Part shown: positions 63,836 to 64,000 of the stretch, one piece after another | Layout: each line of letters starts with the position of its first letter | Numbering within the stretch: the stretch's first letter is position 1 | Origin: an uncultured Roseicyclus sp. | GTDB taxonomy: Bacteria > Pseudomonadota > Alphaproteobacteria > Rhodobacterales > Rhodobacteraceae | Direction: 5' to 3' | Assembly: GCA_947489665.1 (NCBI GenBank) | Contig: CANLEH010000001.1 | Location: 1,150,501 to 1,214,500 of the forward strand | Length of the DNA stretch: 64,000 nt | Notes under the pieces: model-generated | What the model saw: only the letters and a program-made list of their open reading frames with translations | Told to the model about the DNA's origin: nothing | Databases searched by the model: none | Made by a program: the position numbers and the translations under genes

Positions 63836-64000
63836 CTAGCTGCGCACGCCTGAGAATTTTTCGGCCCATTCCCCGCGCTGCTCATCGGCGATTTTTGCGA
63901 ACAACACCTCAGGCACCGTGAAGGCGTGCCCGGCGGGCAGCGCCGTCATCGCGGCATTCGTTGGCCACGCAACCTCCGCTCCCATGGCATCGGCCATCGC
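63836..64000 (-). CDS. C-terminal part of an unidentified protein (truncated by window edge)
   Basis: Open frame on minus strand ending ...[33 protein letters not shown]. Confidence 0.55.
   Translation of the reverse strand, partial: AMADAMGAEVAWPTNAAMTALPAGHAFTVPEVLFAKIADEQRGEWAEKFSGVRS

Overview
A 64-kb, GC-rich chromosomal window whose gene content and order fit an alphaproteobacterium of the Rhodobacteraceae/Roseobacter type. This is inferred from protein content only; no search was run. It is almost entirely coding, about 65 genes. Recognisable loci are: a partial CaiB-type CoA-transferase; an opgC-opgG-opgH periplasmic-glucan operon; a secreted SCO/rhodanese/esterase operon; lysC; glmS-glmU; pyrG-secG; purA; rpiA; gor; hflK-hflC-DUF2065-degP; aspS; topA-dprA; tldD; and a cytochrome oxidase assembly run, ctaC-ctaB-orf-ctaG-ctaE-SURF1, continuing into thrC, an M16 peptidase, a GNAT and a GlcD-type oxidase. 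I saw no rRNA, tRNA, CRISPR array, prophage or IS element. The most unusual signals are non-coding. (1) Two 75-bp elements (6977-7051 and 63757-63831) sit between convergent genes. They share a backbone and identical 20/32-bp spacing of three 12-bp palindromic modules, but the palindrome sequence is replaced in concert between the copies. (2) Two 53-bp hairpins (50727-50779 and 58267-58319) have unrelated 19-bp stems but an identical 15-nt loop, CCCACCCGCCCACCC. Its complement, GGGTGGGCGGGTGGG, is a canonical G-quadruplex motif. (3) A perfect alphaproteobacterial SOS box (GTTC-N7-GTTC) lies immediately upstream of an orphan DnaE2 C-terminal OB-domain ORF.
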